Part shown: positions 15,420-24,349 of the stretch, piece after piece
How the letters are laid out: each line of letters opens with the position of its first letter
Position numbering within the stretch: position 1 is the stretch's first letter
Source: Sediminibacterium magnilacihabitans
Lineage (GTDB): Bacteria > Bacteroidota > Bacteroidia > Chitinophagales > Chitinophagaceae
Assembly: GCA_002973575.1 (NCBI GenBank)
Contig: PVEQ01000004.1
Span: forward strand, 124,001-188,000
Length of the DNA stretch: 64,000 nt
Reading direction: 5' to 3'
The notes under the pieces: model-generated
What the model was told of the DNA's origin: nothing
The model's database searches: none
Seen by the model: the letters and a program-made list of their open reading frames with translations, nothing else
Translations under genes and position numbers: made by a program

Positions 15420-16613
15420 ATGAATCCTAGACTTAATTCCAACGAATCAATCCCTTCCTCCAGGAAAAAGATCATTGTTTTAGGCAGCGGCCCCAACAGG
15501 ATCGGGCAGGGCATTGAGTTCGACTACTGTTGTGTGCATGGTTTACTGGCCATCAAAGAGTGCGGTTACGAAGCCATTATGGTCAATTGTAACCCTGAAA
15601 CGGTATCTACCGATTTCGATATGGCCGACAAACTGTATTTCGAGCCCGTATTTTGGGAACATTTGTGGGAAATCATTGAACTGGAGCAGCCCGAAGGCGT
15701 GATCGTACAGCTGGGTGGTCAAACTGCCCTCAAGCTGGCCAAACGCCTGCACGAGAAAGGCATCAGGATCATCGGCACTTCTTTCGACAGTATGGATATT
15801 GCCGAAGACCGTGGACGTTTCAGTGATCTGTTGAAAGAACTCGATATTCCTTACCCTCAATATGGTACCGCCTACACTGCTGAAGAAGCCATTGAAGTGG
15901 CCAATAAAGTTGGATACCCGGTGCTGGTTCGTCCGAGTTATGTACTGGGCGGACAAAGAATGCGCATCGTGATCAACGATGATGAAGTGGAACAGGCCGT
16001 GATCAGCCTCGTGAAACATTTACCAGGCAATAAGATCCTGATCGACCATTTCCTTGACCGTTGCCAGGAAGCTGAAGTAGACGCCATTTTCGATGGTGAA
16101 AACTTCCACATCATGGGGGTGATGGAACATATTGAACCCGCAGGTATCCACAGCGGCGACAGCAATGCCGTTCTTCCTGCTTTCAACCTTTCCCCGATGG
16201 TGGTGGCTACCATGGAATATTACAGTGAAAAAATTGCAAGGTCACTCAATATCAAAGGTCTTATCAACATACAGTTTGCCATCAAAGACAGCAAAGTATA
16301 TGTGATCGAAGCCAACCCCAGGGCCTCCCGCACCACGCCTTTCATTGCTAAAGCTTACCAGATCCCTTACCTGAACATCGCTACCAAAGTAATGTTGGGC
16401 GCGGCCAAACTCACCGAATTCCAGATGGACAAGCAACTCAATGGTTATGCCATTAAAGAGCCTGTGTTCAGTTTTGAAAAATTCCCCGGTGTAAACAAAG
16501 AGCTGGGACCTGAGATGAAAAGTACCGGAGAAGCCATCCGTTTCATCAAAGACCTGAGGGATCCATACTTCCGCACCTTGTACAAGGAAAGAAGTATGAA
16601 CCTGAGTAAGTAA
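15420..16613 (+). CDS. carB: Carbamoyl-phosphate synthase large subunit, C-terminal synthetase half only
   Basis: A stand-alone second half of CarB. The 397 residues correspond to about 550-930 of the ~1070-residue E. coli enzyme: the ATP-grasp carbamoyl phosphate synthetase domain that phosphorylates carbamate. GSGPNRIGQGIEFDYCCVH marks the domain start, LVRPSYVLGGQRM the ATP-binding region and VIEANPRASRT the metal-binding end. The N-terminal carboxyphosphate domain is not upstream or elsewhere in the window, and the C-terminal allosteric MGS-like domain is absent. The upstream 15 kb show no frameshifted remnant, so this looks like a genuinely split gene with a partner elsewhere. The start ATG at 15420 has a consensus promoter box 17 nt upstream. 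Confidence 0.9.
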   Translation: MNPRLNSNESIPSSRKKIIVLGSGPNRIGQGIEFDYCCVHGLLAIKECGYEAIMVNCNPETVSTDFDMADKLYFEPVFWEHLWEIIELEQPEGVIVQLGGQTALKLAKRLHEKGIRIIGTSFDSMDIAEDRGRFSDLLKELDIPYPQYGTAYTAEEAIEVANKVGYPVLVRPSYVLGGQRMRIVINDDEVEQAVISLVKHLPGNKILIDHFLDRCQEAEVDAIFDGENFHIMGVMEHIEPAGIHSGDSNAVLPAFNLSPMVVATMEYYSEKIARSLNIKGLINIQFAIKDSKVYVIEANPRASRTTPFIAKAYQIPYLNIATKVMLGAAKLTEFQMDKQLNGYAIKEPVFSFEKFPGVNKELGPEMKSTGEAIRFIKDLRDPYFRTLYKERSMNLSK

Positions 16614-16663
16614 GCACATCCATACTCCGTTCTGTCCGAAGTATCCCGTAGTATGTTCGCTTC

Positions 16664-18292
16664 ATGAAGCGATACGGAATACCTGCGTGGAAACAGTGCC
16701 CTTTTCTTCGCCTGTTGATGGCTCTCATTACAGGCATCATCATACAGGATATTATTCATCCAACATGGATGATAGCTGGTTTGCTGGCTGCAACAGGAGC
16801 ATGTCTTTTTCTCTTTTACCAGCTCTTGCCTGTTACAAAAAAATTCCGTTTCAGAAAAGCAGCAGGCATAGCTGTTCACTTACTGATACTGAGTGCAGGT
16901 ATGACCAGTTTCTACTTACATGAATGGCAAAACCGGCCAAACTGGTTGGGTAACCACTATCATCCGGGCGATACACTGATAGCCGTATTACAGGAGCCCC
17001 TCGTTGAAAAACGGCGGTCGTTTAAAGCCCTTACCACTATCACGCATGTACAACAACCAGGCGCTGGGAAAGTCAACCGTTGGAAAAAAGTACAGGGTGA
17101 TGTATTGCTGTATTTTAAAAAAGAAGACCTGCGCCATGGGCTCGTTTACGGATCACAGCTGCTGTTGTACAAACCCTTGCAGCCAATCACCAATGATGCG
17201 CGAGCAGGTTTCGATTATCGCAAATATTGTGCAAGCCAGGGCATTCATTACCAGGCATTCCTCTCTTCTCATGATTACGAATTACTCAACAACACATTAG
17301 CGGAGCCCGTTACCAGCATGCTGTTCAGGGTAAGGGATTTTGTCATTCATACATTTCGCACCTATATCAACGGTCACACAGAAGCGGGTGTAGCGGAAGC
17401 CTTACTGATCGGCTACCGGAATGACCTGGATAAAGAACTGATGCAGTCTTACAGCAATACTGGCGTGGTGCACATCATTGCCATCAGTGGCATGCACCTG
17501 GCTATGATCTATGGTCTGCTGGTATTCCTGTTGAAACCTTTGCGTGCTGTTCCGGTTATTGGCAGGATAGCGCCCCTGCTGGTTTTCTGTACCCTGTGGG
17601 GGTTCAGTCTGCTCGCCGGTGCAGGAGCTTCTATCCTTCGTTCGGCCGTTACCTTTTCCTTCATCCTTGTAGGCGATCTGATGGGCAAAAAAGGGCATTC
17701 CCTGAATTCACTCGCAGCTTCCGCATTCTGCCTGCTCGTATACAATCCATTCTTTTTGTGGGATATCGGTTTTCAGCTTTCCTATAGCGCCGTGCTGGGT
17801 ATTTTATTATTTCTGCAGCCATTGTATAAAAGCATCCATTTCGAAAATAAATTACTCGATCAGTTGTGGAAACTGCATGCGATCACATTGGCAGCACAGA
17901 TATTGACTTTCCCGCTGCTGCTCTATCATTTTCACCAGTTTCCTACCCTTTTCCTGTTTTCCAATTTCTTTGCGGTGCCTTTATCCGGATTGATCCTCTA
18001 CGGATGCCTGTTCTTATTGTTAGTTGCCCCTTTACCCGTGCTGGCCTCCTGCACTGGTAAAATTATTTGCTGGCTCATCTTCCAATTGAACACATTGATC
18101 ACCCGTACCGATAACATTCCGTTTGCTGTCATACACAACCTGGACCCCGGTCTCTGGCAAACGATTGTTTTATATGGATGTATCGCCGCACTGGCCTGGT
18201 GGCTGATGCATAGAAAGCCACAGGGCCTGCTCTGGGCAATGGTTTGCCTGGTTTTATTACCACTCTTTCGCCTGTTAAGCCTTGTACTCTGA
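16664..18292 (+). CDS. comEC: ComEC/Rec2 family competence channel protein
   Basis: Inner-membrane protein of natural transformation that carries single-stranded DNA into the cytoplasm. The protein is 542 residues. It has an N-terminal DUF4131 region with two early helices and a soluble OB-like part (residues 60-200), then the multi-helix Competence domain with the signature VVHIIAISGMHLAMIYGLL near residue 270. The C-terminal metallo-beta-lactamase domain of longer ComEC proteins is missing. This shorter form is common in Bacteroidota as far as I recall, so I do not call it truncated. comF and radA, also linked to competence in other bacteria, occur 12 kb away. Confidence 0.9.
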   Translation: MKRYGIPAWKQCPFLRLLMALITGIIIQDIIHPTWMIAGLLAATGACLFLFYQLLPVTKKFRFRKAAGIAVHLLILSAGMTSFYLHEWQNRPNWLGNHYHPGDTLIAVLQEPLVEKRRSFKALTTITHVQQPGAGKVNRWKKVQGDVLLYFKKEDLRHGLVYGSQLLLYKPLQPITNDARAGFDYRKYCASQGIHYQAFLSSHDYELLNNTLAEPVTSMLFRVRDFVIHTFRTYINGHTEAGVAEALLIGYRNDLDKELMQSYSNTGVVHIIAISGMHLAMIYGLLVFLLKPLRAVPVIGRIAPLLVFCTLWGFSLLAGAGASILRSAVTFSFILVGDLMGKKGHSLNSLAASAFCLLVYNPFFLWDIGFQLSYSAVLGILLFLQPLYKSIHFENKLLDQLWKLHAITLAAQILTFPLLLYHFHQFPTLFLFSNFFAVPLSGLILYGCLFLLLVAPLPVLASCTGKIICWLIFQLNTLITRTDNIPFAVIHNLDPGLWQTIVLYGCIAALAWWLMHRKPQGLLWAMVCLVLLPLFRLLSLVL

Positions 18293-18311
18293 GCGGCAGA
18301 CATTACCTTTG
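18282..18311 (+). promoter_or_regulatory. Consensus promoter for purH
   Basis: TTG at 18282-18284, a 19-nt spacer, then TACCTTTG at 18304-18311: both elements of the Bacteroidota promoter at proper spacing. It overlaps the comEC 3' end and lies 25 nt before the purH ATG. This is one of the two best-formed promoters in the window. Confidence 0.7.
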
Positions 18312-18336
18312 CACCTCCTTTTAAGACCCTACCACC

Positions 18337-19821
18337 ATGCAAAAGAACATTCAATCTGCGCTGATCTCAGTTTTTTACAAAGACGGACTGGAACCCATTG
18401 CTAAAAATCTTCATGAATTAGGCATCACCATTTATTCTACCGGTGGCACCCAAAAATTCCTGGAAGACCTGGGCATTCCCTGCGTGGCGGTAGAAAGCCT
18501 TACTACTTACCCCTCAATACTGGGTGGCAGGGTGAAAACCCTTCACCCCGCAGTTTTTGGCGGCATCCTTGGCAGAAGGAGTGAAGCACAGGATCTGCAG
18601 GAAATGAAGGAATACAAAATTCCGGAGATTGACCTGGTAATCGTTGACCTCTATCCTTTCGAAGAAACCCTGCGGAATACTTCTGAAGAGAAAGCCATCA
18701 TTGAAAAGATCGATATAGGCGGACCTTCCATGATCCGCGCGGCGGCCAAAAATTTCAGGGACCTGGTAGTGATCGCAGCCAAAGAAGATTATACTGCATT
18801 GGAAAAACTGCTTGTTGAACAAAAAGGAGCTACCACCCTCGAGCAGCGCAGGGCTTTTGCCGCCAAAGCATTCGAAGTGGTGATGCACTACGATATTGCC
18901 ATCAGCAATTATTTCAATCCCGGTCACACACAATCTCTGCGTTACGGCGAAAACCCGCACCAGCAGGCCGTTTTCCATGGCAACCTGGAACCATTGTTTA
19001 CGCAACTGAACGGAAAAGAACTTTCTTATAATAACCTGGTAGATGTAGATGCAGCCGTGCAACTCATACAGGAATTTTCCGAAACCACTTTTGCCATCAT
19101 CAAGCATACCAATGTATGCGGTATTGCAGCAAGACCTACAGTGAAAGCCAGTTGGGACGCTGCATTGGCCGGTGATCCTGAAAGCGCTTTCGGCGGTGTA
19201 TTGGTTTGCAACGGAACCATCGACAAAGCAACTGCTGAAGCCATCAATGAAATATTCTTTGAAGTATTGATCGCACCAACATTCGATGCCGATGCACTGG
19301 AGATACTGAAAAGCAAGAAGAACAGGATCCTGTTGGTACTGAATGCACAGCGTCCCGCACTCAAAACACCCGCCAAATCATTGCTGAACGGTACACTGGA
19401 GCAGGACGCCGATACAGGCAATTACAGCAAATGGGAAGAAGTGGGTGGCCGCGAAACAACGGCTTCTGAAAAAGAGAACCTCAGTTTTGCCAACCTGGTG
19501 TGCAAACACCTGAAGAGCAATGCCATTGCCCTGGTGAAAGATAAACAGTTAGTAGGTAAGGGTTGCGGACAAACCAGCCGCATCGATGCCCTGCGTCATG
19601 CCATTGAAAAAGCAAAACAATTCAACTTCGATTTAAAAGGCGCAGTGCTGGCTTCTGATGCATTTTTCCCTTTCAATGATTGTGTACAGATCGCACACGC
19701 CACCGGTATAGAAGCATTCATTCAACCCGGTGGTTCTGTGAGAGACAAAGACAGCATTGCTTATTGTGTGGAACACAAACTGTCCATGGTAATGACAGGC
19801 ATGCGGCATTTCAGGCACTAA
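18337..19821 (+). CDS. purH: Bifunctional AICAR formyltransferase/IMP cyclohydrolase PurH
   Basis: Catalyses the last two steps of de novo IMP synthesis. The protein has 494 residues. The N-terminal MGS-like cyclohydrolase domain (about 1-190) contains GITIYSTGGTQKFLED, TLHPAVFGGIL and VVDLYPFEETL. The C-terminal formyltransferase domain contains SLRYGENPHQQAVF, the catalytic KHTNVCG and the end motif FIQPGGSVRD. The gene has its own promoter. Its stop overlaps the lutB stop by 4 nt in convergent orientation, leaving no room for a terminator between them. Confidence 0.97.
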   Translation: MQKNIQSALISVFYKDGLEPIAKNLHELGITIYSTGGTQKFLEDLGIPCVAVESLTTYPSILGGRVKTLHPAVFGGILGRRSEAQDLQEMKEYKIPEIDLVIVDLYPFEETLRNTSEEKAIIEKIDIGGPSMIRAAAKNFRDLVVIAAKEDYTALEKLLVEQKGATTLEQRRAFAAKAFEVVMHYDIAISNYFNPGHTQSLRYGENPHQQAVFHGNLEPLFTQLNGKELSYNNLVDVDAAVQLIQEFSETTFAIIKHTNVCGIAARPTVKASWDAALAGDPESAFGGVLVCNGTIDKATAEAINEIFFEVLIAPTFDADALEILKSKKNRILLVLNAQRPALKTPAKSLLNGTLEQDADTGNYSKWEEVGGRETTASEKENLSFANLVCKHLKSNAIALVKDKQLVGKGCGQTSRIDALRHAIEKAKQFNFDLKGAVLASDAFFPFNDCVQIAHATGIEAFIQPGGSVRDKDSIAYCVEHKLSMVMTGMRHFRH

Positions 19822-21197
19822 GCCTTATTATTCTTTTCTTCCCACATTTCGTTGAAGGTTTTCTGGCTGAAATCAAGTTCACTGCGATGGGCTGTCCACC
19901 CTTTGAATACTTTGTTCACCACCCAGTTCTTGATCCTGCCATTGCCCATGTTCATCATATTCCTGCTGAGGCTCGCGGCTTTCCATGCCTTCCAGGCCAG
20001 GCGTTCAGCAATGGAACTCGTACCCTGCAACACGGCTTCGTGCCGGTTCTCCAATAACAGTTCATGCAGGTTGATGCGTACCGGGCACACTTCTGTGCAA
20101 TTACCGCAAAGAGAAGAAGCATAGCTCAGGTGCTTGTATTCATCCATACCCTTCAAATAAGGTGTGATCACTTTTCCTATGGGGCCGCTGTAAGTAGTTT
20201 CGTACGCATGGCCGCCGATATTCTTGTAAACCGGACAAGCATTCAAGCAGGCGCCGCAACGTATGCAATACAAAGCTTCTCTTGTTTTGGGATTGGCCAG
20301 CAGGTTGGTACGCCCATTATCGAGCAGTATCACAAACATTTCTTCGGGTCCATCTGTTTCATTGGCCTGGCGAGGGCCCATAACAAGACTGTTGTAAACC
20401 GTTACCTGCTGCCCAGTTCCATACGTAGCCAGCAAGGGCCAGAACAAGACAATATCTTCCAAAGAAGGAATTACTTTTTCTATGCCCACAATTACAATAT
20501 GTGTTTTGGGCCAGGCGCAACTGAGTCTTGCATTGCCTTCATTCTCTGTTACTGCTATTCCACCAACATCGGCAACAATGAAATTTGCACCGGTTACACC
20601 TATCTCTGCCTGCACATATTTTTCGCGGAGTTTATTACGTGCGATGATCGTCAGTTCTTCCGGACTCAATCCCGGCGCTGTTCCCAGCTTATCTGCAAAT
20701 ACCCTGGCCACGTCTTCCTTGCTTTTGTGCATGGCCGGTGTTACAATATGATAAGGAGGTTCTCCATCCAACTGCTGAATGTATTCACCCAGGTCGGTTT
20801 CCACACTTTCAATGCCTTTCGATTCCAGGAAACGGTTCAGGTGTATTTCCTCCGTTACCATACTCTTGCTCTTCACCAGTGTTTTGCAATTCTTTTCTTT
20901 GCAGATGGCGCCAACAGCGTCCAATGCCTGCTCTGCATTTTCGGCCCAGATAACTTTAGCGCCGCGGGCCGTTATTTTCTTTTCAAATTCTTCGAGGTAT
21001 TGATCGAGGTGTTCTATCGCTTCCCATTTTGCATTCTTCGCCCTTTCTCTTGCCAGCATTACATTATCGAATTGCTTCTTTCCTTGTGGCACCACCGCAT
21101 TATACTTACTGATGTTGAAATTGATCTTGCGCCTGTGATCCAGGTCGGCCGCTTTAACGGAGCTTTTGGCAAGGAATGATTCGGCATTTTCTTTCAT
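19818..21197 (-). CDS. lutB: LutB-type iron-sulfur lactate utilisation protein
   Basis: A 459-residue member of the LutB/YkgF family, part of the LutABC complex that oxidises L-lactate. The N-terminal LUD domain contains SKSMVTEEIHLNRFLE and TGANFIVADVGGIAVTENEG. Two [4Fe-4S] motifs follow, CIRCGACLNACPVY near residue 312 and CGNCTEVCPV near 365. lutA and lutC are not adjacent; they may lie elsewhere. It is downstream of a DUF3109 gene (29-nt gap, same strand) and overlaps purH tail to tail. Confidence 0.93.
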   Translation of the reverse strand: MKENAESFLAKSSVKAADLDHRRKINFNISKYNAVVPQGKKQFDNVMLARERAKNAKWEAIEHLDQYLEEFEKKITARGAKVIWAENAEQALDAVGAICKEKNCKTLVKSKSMVTEEIHLNRFLESKGIESVETDLGEYIQQLDGEPPYHIVTPAMHKSKEDVARVFADKLGTAPGLSPEELTIIARNKLREKYVQAEIGVTGANFIVADVGGIAVTENEGNARLSCAWPKTHIVIVGIEKVIPSLEDIVLFWPLLATYGTGQQVTVYNSLVMGPRQANETDGPEEMFVILLDNGRTNLLANPKTREALYCIRCGACLNACPVYKNIGGHAYETTYSGPIGKVITPYLKGMDEYKHLSYASSLCGNCTEVCPVRINLHELLLENRHEAVLQGTSSIAERLAWKAWKAASLSRNMMNMGNGRIKNWVVNKVFKGWTAHRSELDFSQKTFNEMWEEKNNKA

Positions 21198-21226
21198 CCG
21201 TTGTAGTTTATTGCGTAAGCGTTGGG

Positions 21227-21808
21227 TTATTTATGCAGGTGCTCGGCCAAAGCGCAAAGCGCTTCATAAAATTCTTCACCGTATTTCCTGATCAGCGAAT
21301 CTTTCAAAAAAACATACACAGGCACTTTCAATTTCTTACCCAGTGCACAAGCGGCCTGGCATAAGTCTTCACGCGGCTGGTAATTCAAATATTCCACATC
21401 AGGATCGCGTTTGCTTTTTTGTATTTTAATGGGGAAGAGGTGACAGCTCAACGGCTTTTTCCAATCCAGTTTACCATCATTATATGCCTGTTCAATAGCG
21501 CATTTGATGATACCCCGTTGATCGCGGTAGCCATAAGCGCAGATGCCGCTGTTGACAGTGGGCGTAACCCAACCAAATTCTTTATCGAAAAGATATTTGC
21601 CCTGTCTTTCCACTTCCCTGATCCCTTCTTCCGTCATATAGGGTTTGATCGCTTCGTAATATTCCTTTAGCTTTTCCAACTCCCATTTTTCCATCGGGGC
21701 GCCGGCATCTCCATCTTCACAACAACCACCCTTGCACTTGTTGAGGTCGCACACAAACTGCTCCTCCAGCACTTCGTCGCTGATCAATTTATTGTCGATT
21801 GCTAACAT
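21227..21808 (-). CDS. DUF3109 family cysteine-rich protein
   Basis: A 193-residue protein with conserved cysteines that probably hold a metal or cluster: CDLNKCKGGCC at residues 20-30, then Cys in GICAYGYRD, KCAIEQA and SCHLFPI. The set resembles the Fe/Zn-chelating YkgJ-type layout and matches DUF3109. Function unknown. It sits between gldD and lutB on the same strand, 13 nt after gldD, probably in a long transcript with ssb, gldE and gldD. Confidence 0.88.
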   Translation of the reverse strand: MLAIDNKLISDEVLEEQFVCDLNKCKGGCCEDGDAGAPMEKWELEKLKEYYEAIKPYMTEEGIREVERQGKYLFDKEFGWVTPTVNSGICAYGYRDQRGIIKCAIEQAYNDGKLDWKKPLSCHLFPIKIQKSKRDPDVEYLNYQPREDLCQAACALGKKLKVPVYVFLKDSLIRKYGEEFYEALCALAEHLHK

Positions 21809-21821
21809 GTTGTAAAGATAA

Positions 21822-22424
21822 CTAATTGCCAGACTTCCACCGGAAGGTATTGATCAGGTGTTTCATATCGTCTACCAGGAAACGGTTCACAATGCCCAAT
21901 GAGTCGGCATTGGGCGTGGCATCGAAATAAAGTGCACCACGCAGGAAATGGCGGGTAGAGTCGGTAAGGAAAAACTGGTTGGCAGTAGCCACATTCCCGC
22001 CTACCGTAAAAAAAACGCCATGTACCCCATTGGGGGTAGCCAGCACTGAATCGTCTATAGAATAGGCTTTGGATGCATGTTTTTCTGTGAGTACATACGC
22101 ATGCTTGATCAGGGTATCGAATTTGTTTTTTCCTACCTCTTTATAGCTGATGTATATCCGGCCATGGAATTGCGGAAAATTCACATTGATCCACCAGGGG
22201 TTCTCATCATTGGGCTTACCAAAGAAAGTCGTATCCTTCATTACCTGCGCATACACCGGATATTCAAATGAATACGGGTAACCGGGCTGGTCGAATAACT
22301 GATAAGCTCTTTTAGGGAAATCGATCCGGAAATAGCCGGCGGGTTTGGGGGTGAATGTGCTGTTGCAAGCCATTACAAAACAGATCATTACTACAGACAA
22401 CAACACAGATTGAACAACTTTCAT
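21822..22424 (-). CDS. gldD: Gliding motility lipoprotein GldD
   Basis: Lipoprotein needed for gliding and T9SS function in Flavobacterium. The protein is 200 residues. The lipobox ICFVMAC puts lipidation at Cys20. The conserved PKPAGYFRIDFPKRAYQ follows, and NPWWINVNFPQFHGRIYISY lies in the middle. It starts 1 nt after the gldE stop; gldE-gldD order is the same as in other Bacteroidota. With gldE, gldH and a T9SS-tagged amylase in the same window, the organism very likely has a working T9SS. Confidence 0.93.
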   Translation of the reverse strand: MKVVQSVLLSVVMICFVMACNSTFTPKPAGYFRIDFPKRAYQLFDQPGYPYSFEYPVYAQVMKDTTFFGKPNDENPWWINVNFPQFHGRIYISYKEVGKNKFDTLIKHAYVLTEKHASKAYSIDDSVLATPNGVHGVFFTVGGNVATANQFFLTDSTRHFLRGALYFDATPNADSLGIVNRFLVDDMKHLINTFRWKSGN

Positions 22425-22425
22425 C

Positions 22426-23772
22426 TCAATATACTTCCTCGCGCGGTTTAATGGATACTTTAATTTTCTGCAACCTGTTCTTCGCTACTTCCAGTACCGT
22501 GAAAATAAAATCGCCGCTGCTCACCACCTGGTTGGGCTGCGGAATTTCTCCGGCCAATTCCAGTACCAGTCCGGCCAGCGAATCGCTCTCTCCTTTCACC
22601 TGGTCGAAAGTATCGGTTTGCAGTTCCATGATCTTGCATACATCGTTGATCATGGTACGTCCTTCAAAAATATAATTATTGTCGTCTATCTTTTTATAGC
22701 CGCTGTCTTCTTCATCAAATTCATCCTTGATCTCTCCAATCACTTCTTCCAGTATGTCTTCCAGGGTAATGATGCCGCTGGTGCCGCCGAATTCATCCAC
22801 TACCACAGCAAAATGGATGTGCTTGGCCTGGAATTCCTGCAACAGGTCTTCAATCAGTTTTTGCTCATGCACAAAATATGGTGGCCTCAGCAGGGCATGC
22901 CAATTGTAATTATCCGGTTCATCCAGGTGGGCTATCAGGTCTTTGGTATGGATCATACCCGCTATATCATCGAGGTCTTCTTTGTAAACAGGTATCCGGC
23001 TGTAGTGCAGGTCGCGCACTGTGGCAATCAATTCTCCAAATGATATTTCGTGATCAACACCATGCACATCCATCCGTGTACGCATCACCTGCTTCACTGT
23101 TATGTTGCCGAATTGCACGATGCCTTTGAGGATGTTCTTTTCATTTTCTGTAGCGGTATTGTCTGTCGTGAGATCGATGGCATGATCCAGTTCCTGCAGT
23201 GTGTAAGCGCCGTTAGAACGCTTTGCCAGTTTTCTTTCAATGATATCGGAATATTTTACCAGGCCTTTGCTCAGCCCCGCGAATGCATACGATACGCCCT
23301 GTACGACGGTAGCTGAGTCTTTGGCAAAACGGATATTGTTTTGCGTGGCCAGCACTTTTGGCATCACTTCTCCAAATAAAACCAGTATGAAGGAAACCGC
23401 CACTACTTTAATCAGGAATTCCACCCACACTGCATCGAATTTTTCAAAGTTGAACATGTCATCGATGAGCAGGTTGGAAATAATAATGATGGCGATATTG
23501 ATGAAACAGTTGGCAATGAGCATAGACGCCAATAATGTTTTGGGTTGCTCCAACAAATCAACGATGCGCTGGTAAGGCGGCTGCTGTTTGGATTTGAGCA
23601 GGTTGATGTCTTTGTAGGTTAGAGAAAAGAAAGCCACTTCCGATCCCGACAATACAAAAGAAAGGAACAGCAACACGAATAATATCATTACCAATACCGT
23701 TGTTCCCTGCGTCTGTATGGCAGACAACAAATAAGGCTGGAATGAAAAGTTCAAAACCGAGTGATGATCCAA
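22426..23772 (-). CDS. gldE: Gliding motility-associated protein GldE (CorC/HlyC-like)
   Basis: A 448-residue membrane protein with an N-terminal DUF21 region (four hydrophobic segments, residues 20-170), paired CBS domains (about 200-330, with VMRTRMDVHGVD and YSRIPVYKEDLDDIAGMIH) and a C-terminal CorC_HlyC domain. Members of the wider family act in Mg/Co transport; GldE supports GldD in gliding. The frame begins with a TTG at 23772. TATTTTTG on the minus strand (23813-23820) is an exact -7 box 40 nt upstream, so transcription may start here as well as at ssb. Confidence 0.92.
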   Translation of the reverse strand: MDHHSVLNFSFQPYLLSAIQTQGTTVLVMILFVLLFLSFVLSGSEVAFFSLTYKDINLLKSKQQPPYQRIVDLLEQPKTLLASMLIANCFINIAIIIISNLLIDDMFNFEKFDAVWVEFLIKVVAVSFILVLFGEVMPKVLATQNNIRFAKDSATVVQGVSYAFAGLSKGLVKYSDIIERKLAKRSNGAYTLQELDHAIDLTTDNTATENEKNILKGIVQFGNITVKQVMRTRMDVHGVDHEISFGELIATVRDLHYSRIPVYKEDLDDIAGMIHTKDLIAHLDEPDNYNWHALLRPPYFVHEQKLIEDLLQEFQAKHIHFAVVVDEFGGTSGIITLEDILEEVIGEIKDEFDEEDSGYKKIDDNNYIFEGRTMINDVCKIMELQTDTFDQVKGESDSLAGLVLELAGEIPQPNQVVSSGDFIFTVLEVAKNRLQKIKVSIKPREEVY

Positions 23773-23836
23773 AGCAGGTGTAATTAATTTAAGAATGGGG
23801 TCATGTTACGGGCAAAAATATCATTTATGCTTTATA

Positions 23837-24265
23837 TCAAAAAGGCAGGCTCTCGCCGGGGTCAGCCGAAGGCGGCGGGATATCGTCGGCATTGTATCCT
23901 TCGATCGGATCTCCATGCCCTCCATGTCCATCGCCCCGTTTGTCTAACATGATCAGGTTATCTCCCACCACTTCCGTGGCAAATTTTTTGTTACCTTCTT
24001 TGTCTTCCCAACTGCGCGTGCGCAAACGTCCTTCAACATAAATAAGACTTCCTTTGTGAAGGTATTTCTGCGCCAACTCAGCCAGTCCGCGCCATAATAC
24101 CACAGTATGCCACTCCGTTTGCGAGATCAGCTTGCCCGCCCGGTCTTTATAGGTTTCCGTTGTTGCTAAGGGAAATTTGGCTACCGCGATATTACCTTCC
24201 AGGTATTGTACATCAGGATCTTTGCCCAGGTTTCCAATCAACATCACTCTGTTAACACCTCTCAT
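23837..24265 (-). CDS. ssb: Single-stranded DNA-binding protein
   Basis: A 142-residue SSB: N-terminal OB fold MRGVNRVMLIGNLGKDPDVQ, the middle segment TEWHTVVLWRGLAELAQKYL, and the acidic tip ending PGESLPF that recruits partner proteins. It lies between mutY and gldE; mutY-ssb-gldE-gldD is a conserved order in Bacteroidota as far as I recall. A few AT-rich words upstream (24290-24325) may hold its promoter, but I find no clean box. Confidence 0.96.
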   Translation of the reverse strand: MRGVNRVMLIGNLGKDPDVQYLEGNIAVAKFPLATTETYKDRAGKLISQTEWHTVVLWRGLAELAQKYLHKGSLIYVEGRLRTRSWEDKEGNKKFATEVVGDNLIMLDKRGDGHGGHGDPIEGYNADDIPPPSADPGESLPF

Positions 24266-24349
24266 ACGATGGATTTTTAGTTCGCCGCAGGTTATATTAC
24301 TCTTAAAAATAACATTTTTTGTGCAAGAAAAGAACAGGCGTGAAAAAAT

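Noticed and set aside
16664..18292. ComEC truncated by loss of its C-terminal metallo-beta-lactamase domain
   Set aside because: The frame ends cleanly with purH promoter after it, and short ComEC proteins are common in this phylum as far as I recall.
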